From Tritonibacter scottomollicae (lineage in GTDB: Bacteria; Pseudomonadota; Alphaproteobacteria; Rhodobacterales; Rhodobacteraceae), in the NCBI RefSeq assembly GCF_003003215.1, contig NZ_PVUF01000005.1, positions 1 to 64,000 on the forward strand: a stretch of DNA of 64,000 bases. The letters are read 5' to 3'. Position numbers and translations under genes: made by a program. This document shows positions 54,001 to 62,178 of this stretch, piece by piece (positions within the stretch are counted from its first letter, which is position 1; each line of letters begins with the position of its first letter). The notes below the pieces were generated by a model. It did no database searches. It worked only from the letters and a program-made list of their open reading frames with translations, and was not told the origin of the DNA.

Positions 54001-54942
54001 GCCGCGCCCACGCCGGTGTTGCCGCTATTCCTCGATCTGCCCTTGATGCGCGGGGATGAGGTGCCGCATGCACCGCATGTCTGTGCCACGGCGCAGGACT
54101 GGCCGGGCGCGGTTGCCCTCTATGGTGCTGACTTAGGCGGGGAGTTTGCGCTGGAAGAGCTGCTGCCCGCCCGCGCCACCGTGGGGCTGACCAGAACGGA
54201 ATTGCTGGCGGGGCCAATCGGGCGATGGGACAGGGGCGCTGATCTCGAGGTGGAACTGATCGCTGGCACACTGGACAGTCAGGAGCACCTTGCGGTGCTG
54301 GGTGGCGCAAACCGGCTGGCGATCGGAGATGGCAGCCCGGAGAACTGGGAGGTGATCCAGTTTGCTGAGGCCGAGCTGATCGCGCCCAACCGCTATCTGA
54401 TCCGCAACCGCCTGCGCGGCCAATACGGCAGTGACGGGGTGATGCCGGTGGCCTGGCCGGTTGGGTCTTATGTGGTGGTTATGGATGCGGCTGTGGAGCA
54501 GCTGGATCTTGCCATCTCCCAGCGTCGGATTGCGCGCGACTATCGCTTTGGCCCCGCACGGCGGGCCTATGATGACCCGTCTTATGTGGCGCTTTCTGCG
54601 GCCTTTGATGGCGCGGGCCTGCGCCCCTATGCGCCGGTGCATTTGCGTACGCCGGATAGTCTGGGCAATGACATGGCGTTCCACTGGATCCGCCGCACCC
54701 GGATCGAGGGCGACAGCTGGGACATGGAAGAGGTGCCCTTGGGCGAGGAGAGCGAGCGCTACCGTGTGCAAGTGCTCTCGGGCACGACGGTCCTGCGGGA
54801 TGCGCGTGTCTCGACCCCGGCGTGGGTCTATGCGGCGGCGATGCAGATCAGCGATGGCGCCAGCCCCGGCGATGTGGTGCAGGTGGCGCAGATCTCCGCC
54901 CGCTATGGCGCCGGGCCGGTGGCGGAGTGGATCCTCGGCTGA
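51022..54942 (+). CDS. GTA g15, large tail-tip / host-interaction protein
   Basis: A 1306-residue protein, the expected size for orfg15. The N-terminal glycine/alanine-rich stretch (AAAGSAVGGAIGGSVAGLS) is followed by the GTA TIM-barrel domain at about 430-750 (HLDAQEWPAIYDLGYLKANI and IWFTELGCAAIDKGTNEPNK) and a phage tail-tip domain from about 790 onward. It forms the baseplate centre and contacts the recipient cell. GAGGAC precedes the start. Its stop overlaps the next gene by one base. Confidence 0.95.
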   Translation: MATLVLAAAGSAVGGAIGGSVAGLSTAIIGRAVGATLGRVIDERLLGSGSAAVETGKVDRFRITTGSDGEPMAQVFGRMRLGGQVIWATEFVETATTTSSGGKGSAPKRTTTSYSYSLSMAVAICAGEITRVSRVWADGEEVALRDLNMTVYRGSQDQQPDPLMEAVEGAGQVPAYRGTAYVVFENLDLERFGNRVPQFSFEVLRAEQPSGETYDQDLAQIVPGVALIPGTGEYSLASQPVYMQHGPGAQKAANINQISGATDLVASVDALSEELPQAEAVSMVVCWFGDDLRCGDCTLAPKVEQKLADGSMPWQVAGLNRASADEVIKDAGAAVYGGTPADQAVVQGIQHLNAQGKRVMFYPFILMEQQAGNDLPDPYSSAEGQPVLPWRGRITLSTAPERAGSPDGTALADTEVASFLGTAQASDFTISGGQVSYHGPDEWSFRRFILHYAALCAAAGGVEAFCIGSELRGLTQIRGASGFPFVQGLKDLVTEVRALLGPEVKLGYAADWSEYFGYQTPEGDHLFHLDPLWSDPQIDFIGIDNYMPLSDWREGEDHLDAQEWPAIYDLGYLKANIEGGEGYDWYYHSPEAEAAQIRTPITDGAYDEPWIYRNKDIRSWWSLPHHDRIGGVRSETATDWVPQSKPIWFTELGCAAIDKGTNEPNKFLDPKSSESQLPRASNGLRDDLIQQQYLRAQLTYWQEAAHNPTSSAYGGAMVDLSHAYVWAWDARPFPAFPNRVEVWDDGENYARGHWLNGRAGQRTLASVVTEICREAGVTEIDASQLWGIVRGYAVYDVAEARSALQPLMLRHGFDAIERDGTLIFRLRDGLNALDLETDALAVLPEVDGDQEQSRMPEAELMGRVRLRFVEWGGSHDTVAEEAVLPDEATHAVSQNDLPMALTRAEGRQVVQRWLAEARISRDTARFALPPSRALEVAAGDVVRLPGQDGEGAARYRVDRVEQAEAQILEAVRIEPVVYQPLATPEDLPRNDAFAAPTPVLPLFLDLPLMRGDEVPHAPHVCATAQDWPGAVALYGADLGGEFALEELLPARATVGLTRTELLAGPIGRWDRGADLEVELIAGTLDSQEHLAVLGGANRLAIGDGSPENWEVIQFAEAELIAPNRYLIRNRLRGQYGSDGVMPVAWPVGSYVVVMDAAVEQLDLAISQRRIARDYRFGPARRAYDDPSYVALSAAFDGAGLRPYAPVHLRTPDSLGNDMAFHWIRRTRIEGDSWDMEEVPLGEESERYRVQVLSGTTVLRDARVSTPAWVYAAAMQISDGASPGDVVQVAQISARYGAGPVAEWILG

Positions 54943-55226
54943 TGCAGCAACCAGTGCTCTGGGAAGATATTCGCAGCCTTGCGCGGGCGCTTCTGGCCCA
55001 TCCGGAACCCCGGCGTGCGGCGCTCTGTCGGCAAATCCTGCAGGGCGCGGCACGGGCAAAACGTCAGGCGCAGGCCACCGGCCGCTGTCATCCGCGCTGG
55101 GGCGATGGATCTCTGGACCGGGCGGCGCGCTGCTATCCGTTGGCGCCAGAGCCCTTTCCGGGGGACCGGGACTATGCCCATTGCCTGCGCGTGGCATTGG
55201 CTGCTGCAGCCCGCGCGCGAAAATGA
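54942..55226 (+). CDS. Small conserved gene ending the GTA operon
   Basis: A 94-residue basic protein starting MQQPVLWEDIRSLARALLAH, rich in Ala and Arg, with GRCHPRWGDGSLDRAARCYP in the middle. Its ATG overlaps the stop of g15, so it is translated with the GTA operon. I recognise it only as a protein often found after g15 in Rhodobacteraceae; its function is unknown. A longer in-frame extension upstream lies inside g15 and is unlikely. Confidence 0.7.
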   Translation: MQQPVLWEDIRSLARALLAHPEPRRAALCRQILQGAARAKRQAQATGRCHPRWGDGSLDRAARCYPLAPEPFPGDRDYAHCLRVALAAAARARK

Positions 55227-55227
55227 G

Positions 55228-55260
55228 AACGCCCCGGCACCATATGGTAGCCGGGGCGTT
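55228..55260. terminator. Bidirectional terminator after GTA operon
   Basis: AACGCCCCGG and CCGGGGCGTT form a ten-base stem around CACCATATGGTAG, which itself can pair. It starts one base after the last GTA gene. The complement has TCTCATTTTC, so it could also end the cold-shock transcript. Confidence 0.75.
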
Positions 55261-55314
55261 CAAATGTCGGTTCAGCAGAGGCGGATCAGCTGAAGAGCAC
55301 GATCCGCTGGGTGC

Positions 55315-55521
55315 TTAGGCCAGTTCCAGATTGGTGGCGGATTCGCGACCGTCGCGACCTGCCTCGATCTCGAACGTCACTGCCTGGCCATCGGCCAGAC
55401 CGGTCAGACCGGAGCGCTCTACTGCGGAGATGTGTACGAATACGTCGCTGGAGCGGCCATCAACTTCGATGAAACCAAAACCTTTGGTGGAGTTGAACCA
55501 CTTGACGGTACCGTTTGCCAT
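55315..55521 (-). CDS. Cold-shock domain protein (CspA family)
   Basis: A 68-residue cold-shock protein with RNP1 ([10 protein letters not shown]) and RNP2 (VFVHIS) motifs, start [20 protein letters not shown]. It binds single-stranded RNA and DNA and melts mRNA structure. AAGGAACTTTT lies just upstream. An AT-rich leader of up to 200 bases on the minus strand fits the structured 5' leaders of cspA genes. Confidence 0.95.
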   Translation of the reverse strand: MANGTVKWFNSTKGFGFIEVDGRSSDVFVHISAVERSGLTGLADGQAVTFEIEAGRDGRESATNLELA

Positions 55522-55881
55522 TTTAAAAGTTCCTTTTTGTCTTTGTCGCCCGCGAACGTGCGGCGACCCGGCAGCTTAACGTCGAAAGCTGGTCGGGTAG
55601 ACAGAACTTCGATAGGATAAGGTTGCTCGAGTATTTTGCCGCGAATCTTGATACATGACAAGTGGGATTCTTCGACATTTTCGATGAGTTTGCGGTGTAA
55701 GCGCATGTGGACACAAGGTAATTTTCACGCCTGTGTTACATTACGCTTGCTGATCAATGCCATCAAGGGATTGCGCTTTGCAAGCGAGGCCTTAGATCAT
55801 TAAGTTGAGCCCCGAGGTGCCGGAATAAGCTGGTGCCCCTCCCGGAGCGCGCGGAGACGCCGCGCAAGAAGGACCAAGCCT
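55522..55881. other. Divergent region of csp and cysE
   Basis: The first 180 bases are an AT-richer stretch that would be the 5' untranslated leader and promoter of the cold-shock gene. The rest is the cysE promoter region. No gene is supported. Confidence 0.5.
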
Positions 55882-56688
55882 ATGTTGGATACGCACAAGG
55901 CCGTCAGGCAGATCGACCCCGTTTGGGGCCGGATCACCGAGGAAGCCGAGACTGCGGTTGCAGAACAGCCGCTGATGGGTGGGCTGATCCACGCCTGTAT
56001 TTTGCACCACAAGACGCTGGACAAGGCGTTGAGTTATCGGATCGCGGCCAAGCTCTGTTCCAACGAAATGTCCATGGTGATCCTGCGCGAGGTGGTCGAT
56101 GGCGCCTATGAGGCCGAGCCGGCATTGGTCGAGGCGGCGCGCGCTGACCTGATGGCGGTCTATGACCGTGATCCGGCCTGCCACCGGCTGTTGCAACCGA
56201 TCCTCTATTTCAAGGGCTATCAGGCAGTGCAGGCCTATCGTGTCGGCCACTGGCTGTGGCAGCAGGGGGATTGGGATCTGGCCTATTTCTTCCAGATGCG
56301 GATCTCGGAAATCTTTGGCGTCGACATCCACCCGGCCGCTCGCATCGGCAAGGGCATCATGATCGACCATGCCCATTCCATCGTCATCGGCGAGACGGCG
56401 GTGGTGGGCGACAATGTCTCCATGCTGCATTCGGTGACGCTGGGCGGGACCGGCAAGGAAGAAGAGGACCGTCACCCGAAGATCGAGGATGGCGTTCTGA
56501 TCGGCGCCGGGGCCAAGGTTCTGGGCAACATCCGCATCGGACACTGTTCGCGCATTGCCGCAGGGTCGGTGGTGCTGCAAGAGGTGCCGCCTTGCAAGAC
56601 TGTGGCCGGGGTGCCGGCCAAGATCGTCGGCGAGGCGGGATGCGACCAACCCTCCGTCAGCATGAACCAGGTCTTGGCGGGCAAGTAG
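55882..56688 (+). CDS. cysE: Serine O-acetyltransferase
   Basis: A 268-residue CysE. The N-terminal helical domain (about 1-140) is followed by a left-handed beta-helix of hexapeptide repeats (IGKGIMIDHAHSIVIGETAV, ILGNIRIG-like, CSRIAAGSVVL). The active-site histidine is in the HAHS and SVTLGG regions. It makes O-acetylserine, the first step of cysteine synthesis, and is normally inhibited by cysteine. AAGGACC precedes the start. It is a single gene. Confidence 0.95.
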   Translation: MLDTHKAVRQIDPVWGRITEEAETAVAEQPLMGGLIHACILHHKTLDKALSYRIAAKLCSNEMSMVILREVVDGAYEAEPALVEAARADLMAVYDRDPACHRLLQPILYFKGYQAVQAYRVGHWLWQQGDWDLAYFFQMRISEIFGVDIHPAARIGKGIMIDHAHSIVIGETAVVGDNVSMLHSVTLGGTGKEEEDRHPKIEDGVLIGAGAKVLGNIRIGHCSRIAAGSVVLQEVPPCKTVAGVPAKIVGEAGCDQPSVSMNQVLAGK

Positions 56689-56941
56689 CCCGCCGCCATC
56701 GCGGCGTTAACCGCTTGCAGATATCTAAAGATGGCTCCGCTGGGGTATTTTGCCGCGCTCAATTGGAATGCCACTGCGACCGCTCCGAGCGACGGGCGAG
56801 CAGCAACCGACCCGTTGGGGCGGTTCGAGCGCTACCAGATCATAGATTTGGGACATGGTGAGAGGGCGGGGGCAAGCAACGTCTTTTGGTCGTAACAGAG
56901 AGGCCAACTGCGGTTAGGTGCGTCAAACCTGCGTTGCAGCA

Positions 56942-57397
56942 TTAGTTCGCTTGTAGCTGATCTCGAACCTGCATCAAGATTTCACCTAGTCTATTGAGAC
57001 CCTTTCCGTCTGGCCCAATCCCCCAATAAGCATCCATTGGGGCGTTCTCGGCAATGTGAGCGGTTCCCGTCGATATGAGCAGTTTTTGTGGAACGTCGTG
57101 GGTCATAAATTTGCATCTGACGGCCTCCAACATGATTGTATCTTTGACCTCTTCCCAATCGGCTCTGAGTGGGATTCTTCTCGTCATACCTAGTGCCTTA
57201 GCGTCCTTCGGCTTCCCACAACTTCTGATGCGTTCGCGATAATCCTCATCGTAGAATTTCATTGCTTGAAAGTAGTGCTCTACAGTTCTCCACCACCGAT
57301 CCTCAAGCGCGACGCCATATGGCGCAAAGTTGGAAAACTCAGAATATGCGTCTGTTTGCGCATAGAAGTAGACGGTGTTCTCAGGCTCTTTGGACAT
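56942..57397 (-). CDS. NADAR-domain protein (putative N-glycosidase), low GC
   Basis: A 151-residue single-domain NADAR/YbiA-like protein. Family motifs are present: YSEFSNFAPYGV, RTVEHYFQAMKF, CKFMTHDVPQKLL and DAYWGIGPDGKGLNRLG. Members cleave N-glycosidic bonds in riboflavin precursors, and some remove ADP-ribose from guanine in toxin-antitoxin systems. The ATG at 57397 has GGAAG upstream and is preferred to a TTG at 57424. The gene is clearly less GC-rich than its neighbours, suggesting horizontal acquisition. No toxin partner is adjacent. Confidence 0.85.
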   Translation of the reverse strand: MSKEPENTVYFYAQTDAYSEFSNFAPYGVALEDRWWRTVEHYFQAMKFYDEDYRERIRSCGKPKDAKALGMTRRIPLRADWEEVKDTIMLEAVRCKFMTHDVPQKLLISTGTAHIAENAPMDAYWGIGPDGKGLNRLGEILMQVRDQLQAN

Positions 57398-57478
57398 ATA
57401 AGATGACTTCCAGAACTGACGCAATTTACACGTACGTTTGGTCTCGAAGCGACCATTGGGATAGGAACTTAGTGCAAT

Positions 57479-57508
57479 AAAAAGGCCCCCGCAAACGGGA
57501 GCCTTTTG
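57479..57508 (-). terminator. Terminator of the pdh operon
   Basis: On the minus strand AAAAGGCTCCCG pairs with CGGGGGCCTTTT (one mismatch) around TTTG, followed by TATTGC. It lies 25 bases past the pdhC stop. Confidence 0.8.
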
Positions 57509-57532
57509 TATTTCGAGATCTCAGGCGAAAGA

Positions 57533-58858
57533 TCAGGCGAGCATCACCATCGGGTTTTCCAGATTGTCGACGATCGCCTTCAACAGATCCGCGCCAAGTG
57601 CGCCGTCGATGACGCGGTGATCGACCGACATGGTGACGCTCATCACGGTGGCCACGGTCAACTCGCCATCGGCGCCGACAACCGGCTTTTTGACGCCGGA
57701 ACCGACGGCCAGAATGCCCGCATGCGGCGGGTTCACGATGGCGTCGAAATTGTCGATACCGAACATTCCGAGGTTGGAGATCGCAAAGGCGCCGCCCTGG
57801 TATTCATGCGGCGCGAGTTTGCGGTCGCGGGCACGTTTGGCCAAATCCTTCATCTCCGCCGACAGAGCCGACAGGGATTTCATGTCGGAGTCTTGCAGCA
57901 CCGGCGTGAACAGACCGCCCTCAATTGCGACCGCAACGGCCACATCGGAGGCTTTCATCTTCAGGACGCGATCCCCGGCCCAGACCGCATTGGCGTCGGG
58001 CACCGATTGCAGCGCCAGCGCCACGGCCTTGATGATGAAGTCATTGACGGAGAGTTTCACACCCCGAGGCTCCAGCTGCTTGTTGAGCTGGGAGCGGAAC
58101 TTCAGCAGCGCGTCGAGCTGGATGTCGCGGCGCAGGTAGAAATGCGGGATGGTCTGCTTGGCCTCGGTGAGACGCGCGGCAATGGTCTTGCGCATGCCGT
58201 CGAGCTTGACCTCCTCAAACTCGCGACCTTCGTACATCTTGGCCACCGCATCGGCGGAGGGGCCGGCAGGTGCAGCAGCAGCTTGAGCTGCGGCGGGCGC
58301 GGTGGTCTTTGCCTCTGCCTTGGGTGCGGCGGTGGCGTTTTCCACATCGACCTTGATGATGCGACCACGCGGACCGGAGCCCTTGATGGAGGCAAGATCC
58401 AGACCCTTGTCGGCCGCGATGCGACGCGCCAAGGGCGAGGCAAAGATGCGCGAGCCATCCGCCGCAGCGGGTGCGGCCGGGGCAGGGGTTGCGCTGGCGG
58501 CGGGGGGGGCAGCGGCTGCGTCGGAGCCTCCTTCGGAGGCCGCCTCCTTATCCGCGTCAGCGGCGGGGGCCGCTTCCGGTTTAGCCGCCGATGTGTCGAT
58601 ATCATCGGCGCTTTCACCATCCTCCAGCAGGACCGCGATGGGGGTGTTGACCTTCACCCCCTCGGAGCCCTCAGCAATGAGGATCTTGCCGACGACACCT
58701 TCGTCCACGGCTTCGAACTCCATGGTCGCCTTGTCGGTCTCGATCTCGGCAATCAGATCGCCGGAGGAGACAGTGTCGCCCTCCTTGACCAGCCATTTTG
58801 CCAGCGTGCCTTCCTCCATGGTGGGAGAGAGGGCGGGCATGAGAATTTCAGTGGGCAT
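57533..58858 (-). CDS. pdhC: Pyruvate dehydrogenase E2, dihydrolipoamide acetyltransferase
   Basis: A 441-residue E2. One lipoyl domain (about 1-80, lysine in [10 protein letters not shown]) and an Ala/Pro-rich linker lead to the E3-binding domain ([20 protein letters not shown]). A second linker and the catalytic domain follow, with [20 protein letters not shown] near the end. It transfers acetyl groups to CoA. It is the last gene of pdhA-pdhB-pdhC, 12 bases after pdhB. Confidence 0.97.
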   Translation of the reverse strand: MPTEILMPALSPTMEEGTLAKWLVKEGDTVSSGDLIAEIETDKATMEFEAVDEGVVGKILIAEGSEGVKVNTPIAVLLEDGESADDIDTSAAKPEAAPAADADKEAASEGGSDAAAAPPAASATPAPAAPAAADGSRIFASPLARRIAADKGLDLASIKGSGPRGRIIKVDVENATAAPKAEAKTTAPAAAQAAAAPAGPSADAVAKMYEGREFEEVKLDGMRKTIAARLTEAKQTIPHFYLRRDIQLDALLKFRSQLNKQLEPRGVKLSVNDFIIKAVALALQSVPDANAVWAGDRVLKMKASDVAVAVAIEGGLFTPVLQDSDMKSLSALSAEMKDLAKRARDRKLAPHEYQGGAFAISNLGMFGIDNFDAIVNPPHAGILAVGSGVKKPVVGADGELTVATVMSVTMSVDHRVIDGALGADLLKAIVDNLENPMVMLA

Positions 58859-58870
58859 CCTTGCTCTCCT

Positions 58871-60247
58871 TTAGCGGTAGGTCACTTGCTTCACCGCTTC
58901 GATCACCTCGTCGGTGGTGATCAGCGCGTGTTTTTCAAGGTTGGCGGCATAGGGCATTGGGACGTCCTTGCCGGTGCAGGTGATGATCGGCGCGTCGAGA
59001 TAGTCAAACGCCTGCTGCATCACCTCGGAGGCGATATAGCCGCCGACGGAACCCTGCGGGAAGCCTTCCTCGACGGTGACCAGACGGTTGGTCTTCATCA
59101 CCGATTTGATCACCGCGGGCAGGTCCATCGGGCGCAGGGTGCGCAGGTCGATGACCTCGGCGTTGATGCCATCCTCGGCCAGCTTTTCCGCCGCTTCGAG
59201 CGCGTAGGTCATGCCGATGCCGAAGGAGACGATGGTGACATCATCGCCCTTGCGCCAGATCTTCGCCTTACCAAACGGTACGGTGAAATCATCCAGCTTC
59301 GGCACGTCGAAGGACTTGCCGTACATGATCTCGTTTTCGAGGAAGATCACCGGGTTGGGGTCGCGGATTGCCGATTTCAGCAGGCCCTTGGCGTCGGCGG
59401 CAGAGTAGGGCATCGCCACCTTGAGGCCTGGGATCTGCATGTACCATGCGGCATAGCACTGCGAGTGCTGCGCGCCGACGCGGGCGGCGGCGCCGTTGGG
59501 ACCGCGGAACACCATGGGTGCGCCCATCTGACCGCCGGACATATAAAGCGTCTTGGCGGCGGAGTTGATGATGTGGTCGATCGCCTGCATGGCGAAGTTG
59601 AAGGTCATGAACTCCACGATGGGACGCAGGCCACCAAAGGCAGCGCCAGTGGCGATGCCGGCAAAGCCGTGCTCGGTGATCGGCGTGTCGATTACGCGCT
59701 TGGAGCCGAATTCGTCCAGCAAGCCTTGGGTAATCTTGTAAGCGCCTTCGTATTCGGCGACTTCCTCACCCATGACAAAGACGTCTTCGCTGCCACGCAT
59801 CTCCTCGGCCATGGCGTCGCGCAGGGCTTCGCGGACCGTGGTGGAGACCATTTCGGTGCCCTCGGGGTAGTCGGGGCTTTCGTCCACCTCGGGCGCGCTG
59901 GGGGCAGCGGCCTTGGCCGGGGCTTTTTCAGCCTCTGCCGGGGCGGCTTCCGGGGCCGAGGTGTCAGCGGCAGGGGCTGCGGCGACCGCATCCTCGACGC
60001 TTTCGCCCTCTTCGACGAGAATGGCGATGGGCGTGTTCACTTTCACGCCCTCGGTGCCCTCGTCGATCAGGATCTTGCCGACGGTGCCCTCATCCACGGC
60101 TTCGAACTCCATGGTGGCCTTGTCGGTTTCGATCTCGGCGAGGATATCGCCGGAATTTACGGTATCGCCCTCTTTGACCAGCCATTTGGCCAGCGTGCCT
60201 TCCTCCATGGTCGGCGACAGGGCGGGCATCAGAATTTCAGTTGCCAT
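58871..60247 (-). CDS. pdhB: Pyruvate dehydrogenase E1 beta with N-terminal lipoyl domain
   Basis: A 458-residue E1-beta. Unusually compared with gammaproteobacteria, but as in other alphaproteobacteria, it begins with a lipoyl domain (about 1-80; [10 protein letters not shown]) nearly identical to that of pdhC. The transketolase-like E1-beta core follows ([20 protein letters not shown]). The ATG at 60247 starts at the conserved [17 protein letters not shown]; the longer frame adds 21 residues that overlap pdhA. Confidence 0.97.
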   Translation of the reverse strand: MATEILMPALSPTMEEGTLAKWLVKEGDTVNSGDILAEIETDKATMEFEAVDEGTVGKILIDEGTEGVKVNTPIAILVEEGESVEDAVAAAPAADTSAPEAAPAEAEKAPAKAAAPSAPEVDESPDYPEGTEMVSTTVREALRDAMAEEMRGSEDVFVMGEEVAEYEGAYKITQGLLDEFGSKRVIDTPITEHGFAGIATGAAFGGLRPIVEFMTFNFAMQAIDHIINSAAKTLYMSGGQMGAPMVFRGPNGAAARVGAQHSQCYAAWYMQIPGLKVAMPYSAADAKGLLKSAIRDPNPVIFLENEIMYGKSFDVPKLDDFTVPFGKAKIWRKGDDVTIVSFGIGMTYALEAAEKLAEDGINAEVIDLRTLRPMDLPAVIKSVMKTNRLVTVEEGFPQGSVGGYIASEVMQQAFDYLDAPIITCTGKDVPMPYAANLEKHALITTDEVIEAVKQVTYR

Positions 60248-60264
60248 AGTCTTGGTCTCTCCCC

Positions 60265-61278
60265 TCAGGCGCTTTTCTGCGGCACGTCGGCGGCATAGAT
60301 GTCTGTCCAAAGCTCGTCGAGCGCGGGCTCCGGGCTTTCCTTGGCGAAATCGGCGGACTTGCTTACGATGTCCTTGATCTCCTTGTCGATCGCCTTGAGA
60401 TCCTCCTCCGAGGCATGCTTGCCAGTCAGCAGCATCTCGCGGATCTGTTCGATCGGGTCGCGTTCCTCGCGCATTTTCTGCACCTCTTCACGGGTGCGGT
60501 ACTTGGCGGGGTCGGACATGGAGTGGCCGCGGTAGCGGTAGGTCTTCACCTCGAGGATGTAGGGACCCTTGCCTGCGCGACAGTGGGCGACGGCGCGTTC
60601 GCCGGCCTCTTTCACCGCCAGCACATTCATGCCGTCCACTTCCTCGCCCGCGATACCGTAGGCCTCGCCGCGCTTCCACAGCGCAGGCGACTTGGTCGAG
60701 CGCTGGACGGAGGTGCCCATGGCGTATTGGTTGTTCTCGATCACAAAGACCACTGGCAGATCCCAGAGCTGGGCCATGTTGTAGGTCTCGTAGACCTGAC
60801 CCTGGTTCGCCGCGCCGTCACCGAAGTAGGTGAAGGTGACGCGGTCATTGCCCTTGTATTTGTCGGAGAAAGCCAGGCCGGCGCCGAGCGGCACCTGCGC
60901 GCCGACGATGCCGTGGCCACCATAGAAATGCTTCTCTTTCGAGAACATGTGCATGGAGCCGCCCTTGCCCTTGGAATAGCCGCCCTCGCGACCGGTCAAT
61001 TCGGCCATGACGCCGTTCGGGTCCATGCCACAGGCGAGCATATGGCCGTGGTCGCGGTAGGATGTGACGCGCTTGTCGCCGTCCTCGGCTGCGGCCTCAA
61101 GGCCAACAACAACCGCTTCCTGACCGATGTAGAGGTGACAGAAGCCCCCGATCAGGCCCATGCCGTAAAGCTGACCTGCTTTTTCCTCGAATCGCCGGAT
61201 CAACAGCATCTCGCGGTAGTATTTGGTCAGTTCTTCGGCGGAAACATTTGATTTCTGAGCGCTTTTTCTTGCGGCCAT
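60265..61278 (-). CDS. pdhA: Pyruvate dehydrogenase E1 alpha
   Basis: A 337-residue E1-alpha. The thiamine-diphosphate motif runs from [14 protein letters not shown] to [12 protein letters not shown], and the phosphorylation-loop region [20 protein letters not shown] is present. Together with E1-beta it decarboxylates pyruvate and acetylates the lipoyl groups. It is the first gene of the operon. A palindromic operator candidate lies 29 to 45 bases before the start. Confidence 0.97.
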   Translation of the reverse strand: MAARKSAQKSNVSAEELTKYYREMLLIRRFEEKAGQLYGMGLIGGFCHLYIGQEAVVVGLEAAAEDGDKRVTSYRDHGHMLACGMDPNGVMAELTGREGGYSKGKGGSMHMFSKEKHFYGGHGIVGAQVPLGAGLAFSDKYKGNDRVTFTYFGDGAANQGQVYETYNMAQLWDLPVVFVIENNQYAMGTSVQRSTKSPALWKRGEAYGIAGEEVDGMNVLAVKEAGERAVAHCRAGKGPYILEVKTYRYRGHSMSDPAKYRTREEVQKMREERDPIEQIREMLLTGKHASEEDLKAIDKEIKDIVSKSADFAKESPEPALDELWTDIYAADVPQKSA

Positions 61279-61305
61279 AACGGCTGGCTCCCCCTAAAGT
61301 TTAGG

Positions 61306-61323
61306 TAGTTTAACACTAAACTA
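61306..61323. promoter_or_regulatory. Palindromic operator candidate before pdhA
   Basis: TAGTTTAACACTAAACTA is an 18-base inverted repeat with perfect seven-base arms and a four-base centre. It lies 28 to 45 bases upstream of the pdhA start on the minus strand, where it could overlap the promoter or transcription start. The motif does not resemble the enteric PdhR site. The 230 bases between here and 61553 hold no supported gene. Confidence 0.45.
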
Positions 61324-61553
61324 TCTCATAAAGCATTTTGGACAGGCATGCGAGGAATAATCTAGCGCAATTGCATTTCGAGCATGGAGTTGCCGGGAAA
61401 AGCCGCGTGAGATCAGAGGGCTGACAGCATTTTCCACGCCGCAAACGGGCATCGAGACGCCAACACATGCGGCATTTTCCGACGAAACGCAGGGTGACAG
61501 GAGGAGGCTGACGTCTTGCGATGGGGAAATCAAGCCCCGTCGCGCGGCAGCGT

Positions 61554-61853
61554 TCAGTCGACGATGATTTCGTCGGCACGCACGAGGCCGAGAATGGAGC
61601 GGGACTGTTCGTCGAGCAGATCAAGATCAAGGTAGTCATCGGACAGGCGACGGGTGAGGTTTTCCATCCGCGCAATGTCGTGTTCAAGGCGCTCCAGGTC
61701 TTTTGACAAACCGTCCGCTTCGGCCTGAAGCTCGACACGGCGGAACAGACCAAAATCACCTTGCACGGCGGCGAAGGTGAAATAGGCGCTCAGCAAGAAT
61801 GCCGCGGCAAAGAACAGCAGGGTGCCGAGAGATGGGGTCGATTTTCGCGTCAC
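61554..61853 (-). CDS. FtsB/DivIC-family septum formation initiator
   Basis: A 99-residue protein. A short cytoplasmic end, a transmembrane helix (about 7-27, LGTLLFFAAAFLLSAYFTFA) and a periplasmic coiled coil (about 35-70, ELQAEADGLSKDLERLEHDI) match the FtsB/DivIC family, which links FtsL and FtsQ in the divisome. The start is taken as GTG at 61853 (VTRKSTPSLGTL); the longer frame adds 42 unlikely residues. It precedes pdhA on the same strand with a 275-base gap. Confidence 0.85.
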   Translation of the reverse strand: MTRKSTPSLGTLLFFAAAFLLSAYFTFAAVQGDFGLFRRVELQAEADGLSKDLERLEHDIARMENLTRRLSDDYLDLDLLDEQSRSILGLVRADEIIVD

Positions 61854-62178
61854 GGTGGAGCTGCCTGTAGAAGAATAATGTGCTCGGTCGCGCCAGTTTG
61901 TCCGGCGTCTGTCTTTCGTATGCCACAGGAGAGCTGCGCTGTGAATTCCCAAAAGGAGAACGCCCACGGAGTGTCGCAAAGTCGGGACAGTCTGGTGTAT
62001 TTCGGGCGCATATCAGGCGGGTACAGGCGGCCAGGCGTTCATAGATGGGCAGTCGGCCGGTCAAGCACAGTGTCATCGACACGCGCGGCCGGGGCACTGA
62101 TGGCCCCGACCGCGCTTTTTAGGACAGAGATTGAGTCTCGGCCGCTATCGTATGGCGGCCGCGTAGAAGCCGCGCCGG
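61854..62178. other. Intergenic region between ftsB-like gene and MCP
   Basis: No supported protein gene. It contains a plus-strand terminator-like hairpin at 62083-62120 with no gene upstream on that strand, so a small RNA from about 61950-62120 is conceivable. Confidence 0.4.
62083..62120 (+). terminator. Plus-strand terminator-like hairpin with no obvious gene
   Basis: GCGCGGCCGGGGC and GCCCCGACCGCGC pair with one C-A mismatch around ACTGATG, followed by TTTTT on the plus strand. Both flanking genes read on the minus strand. It could still act as a weak terminator for the minus-strand MCP. Confidence 0.55.

Noticed and set aside
40777-55226. Ordinary prophage interpretation of the capsid/tail cluster
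   Set aside because: There is no integrase, replication, repressor or lysis module and no attachment repeats. Gene content, order and the very short tape measure match a GTA.
57506-60298. 930-codon open frame antisense to pdhB/pdhC
   Set aside because: It spans two well-identified genes in the complementary frame and has the low-complexity composition of antisense GC-rich DNA.
61316-61759. 147-codon minus-strand frame between the ftsB-like gene and pdhA
   Set aside because: It overlaps the ftsB-like coding region in another frame and the pdhA promoter palindrome, and has no family resemblance.
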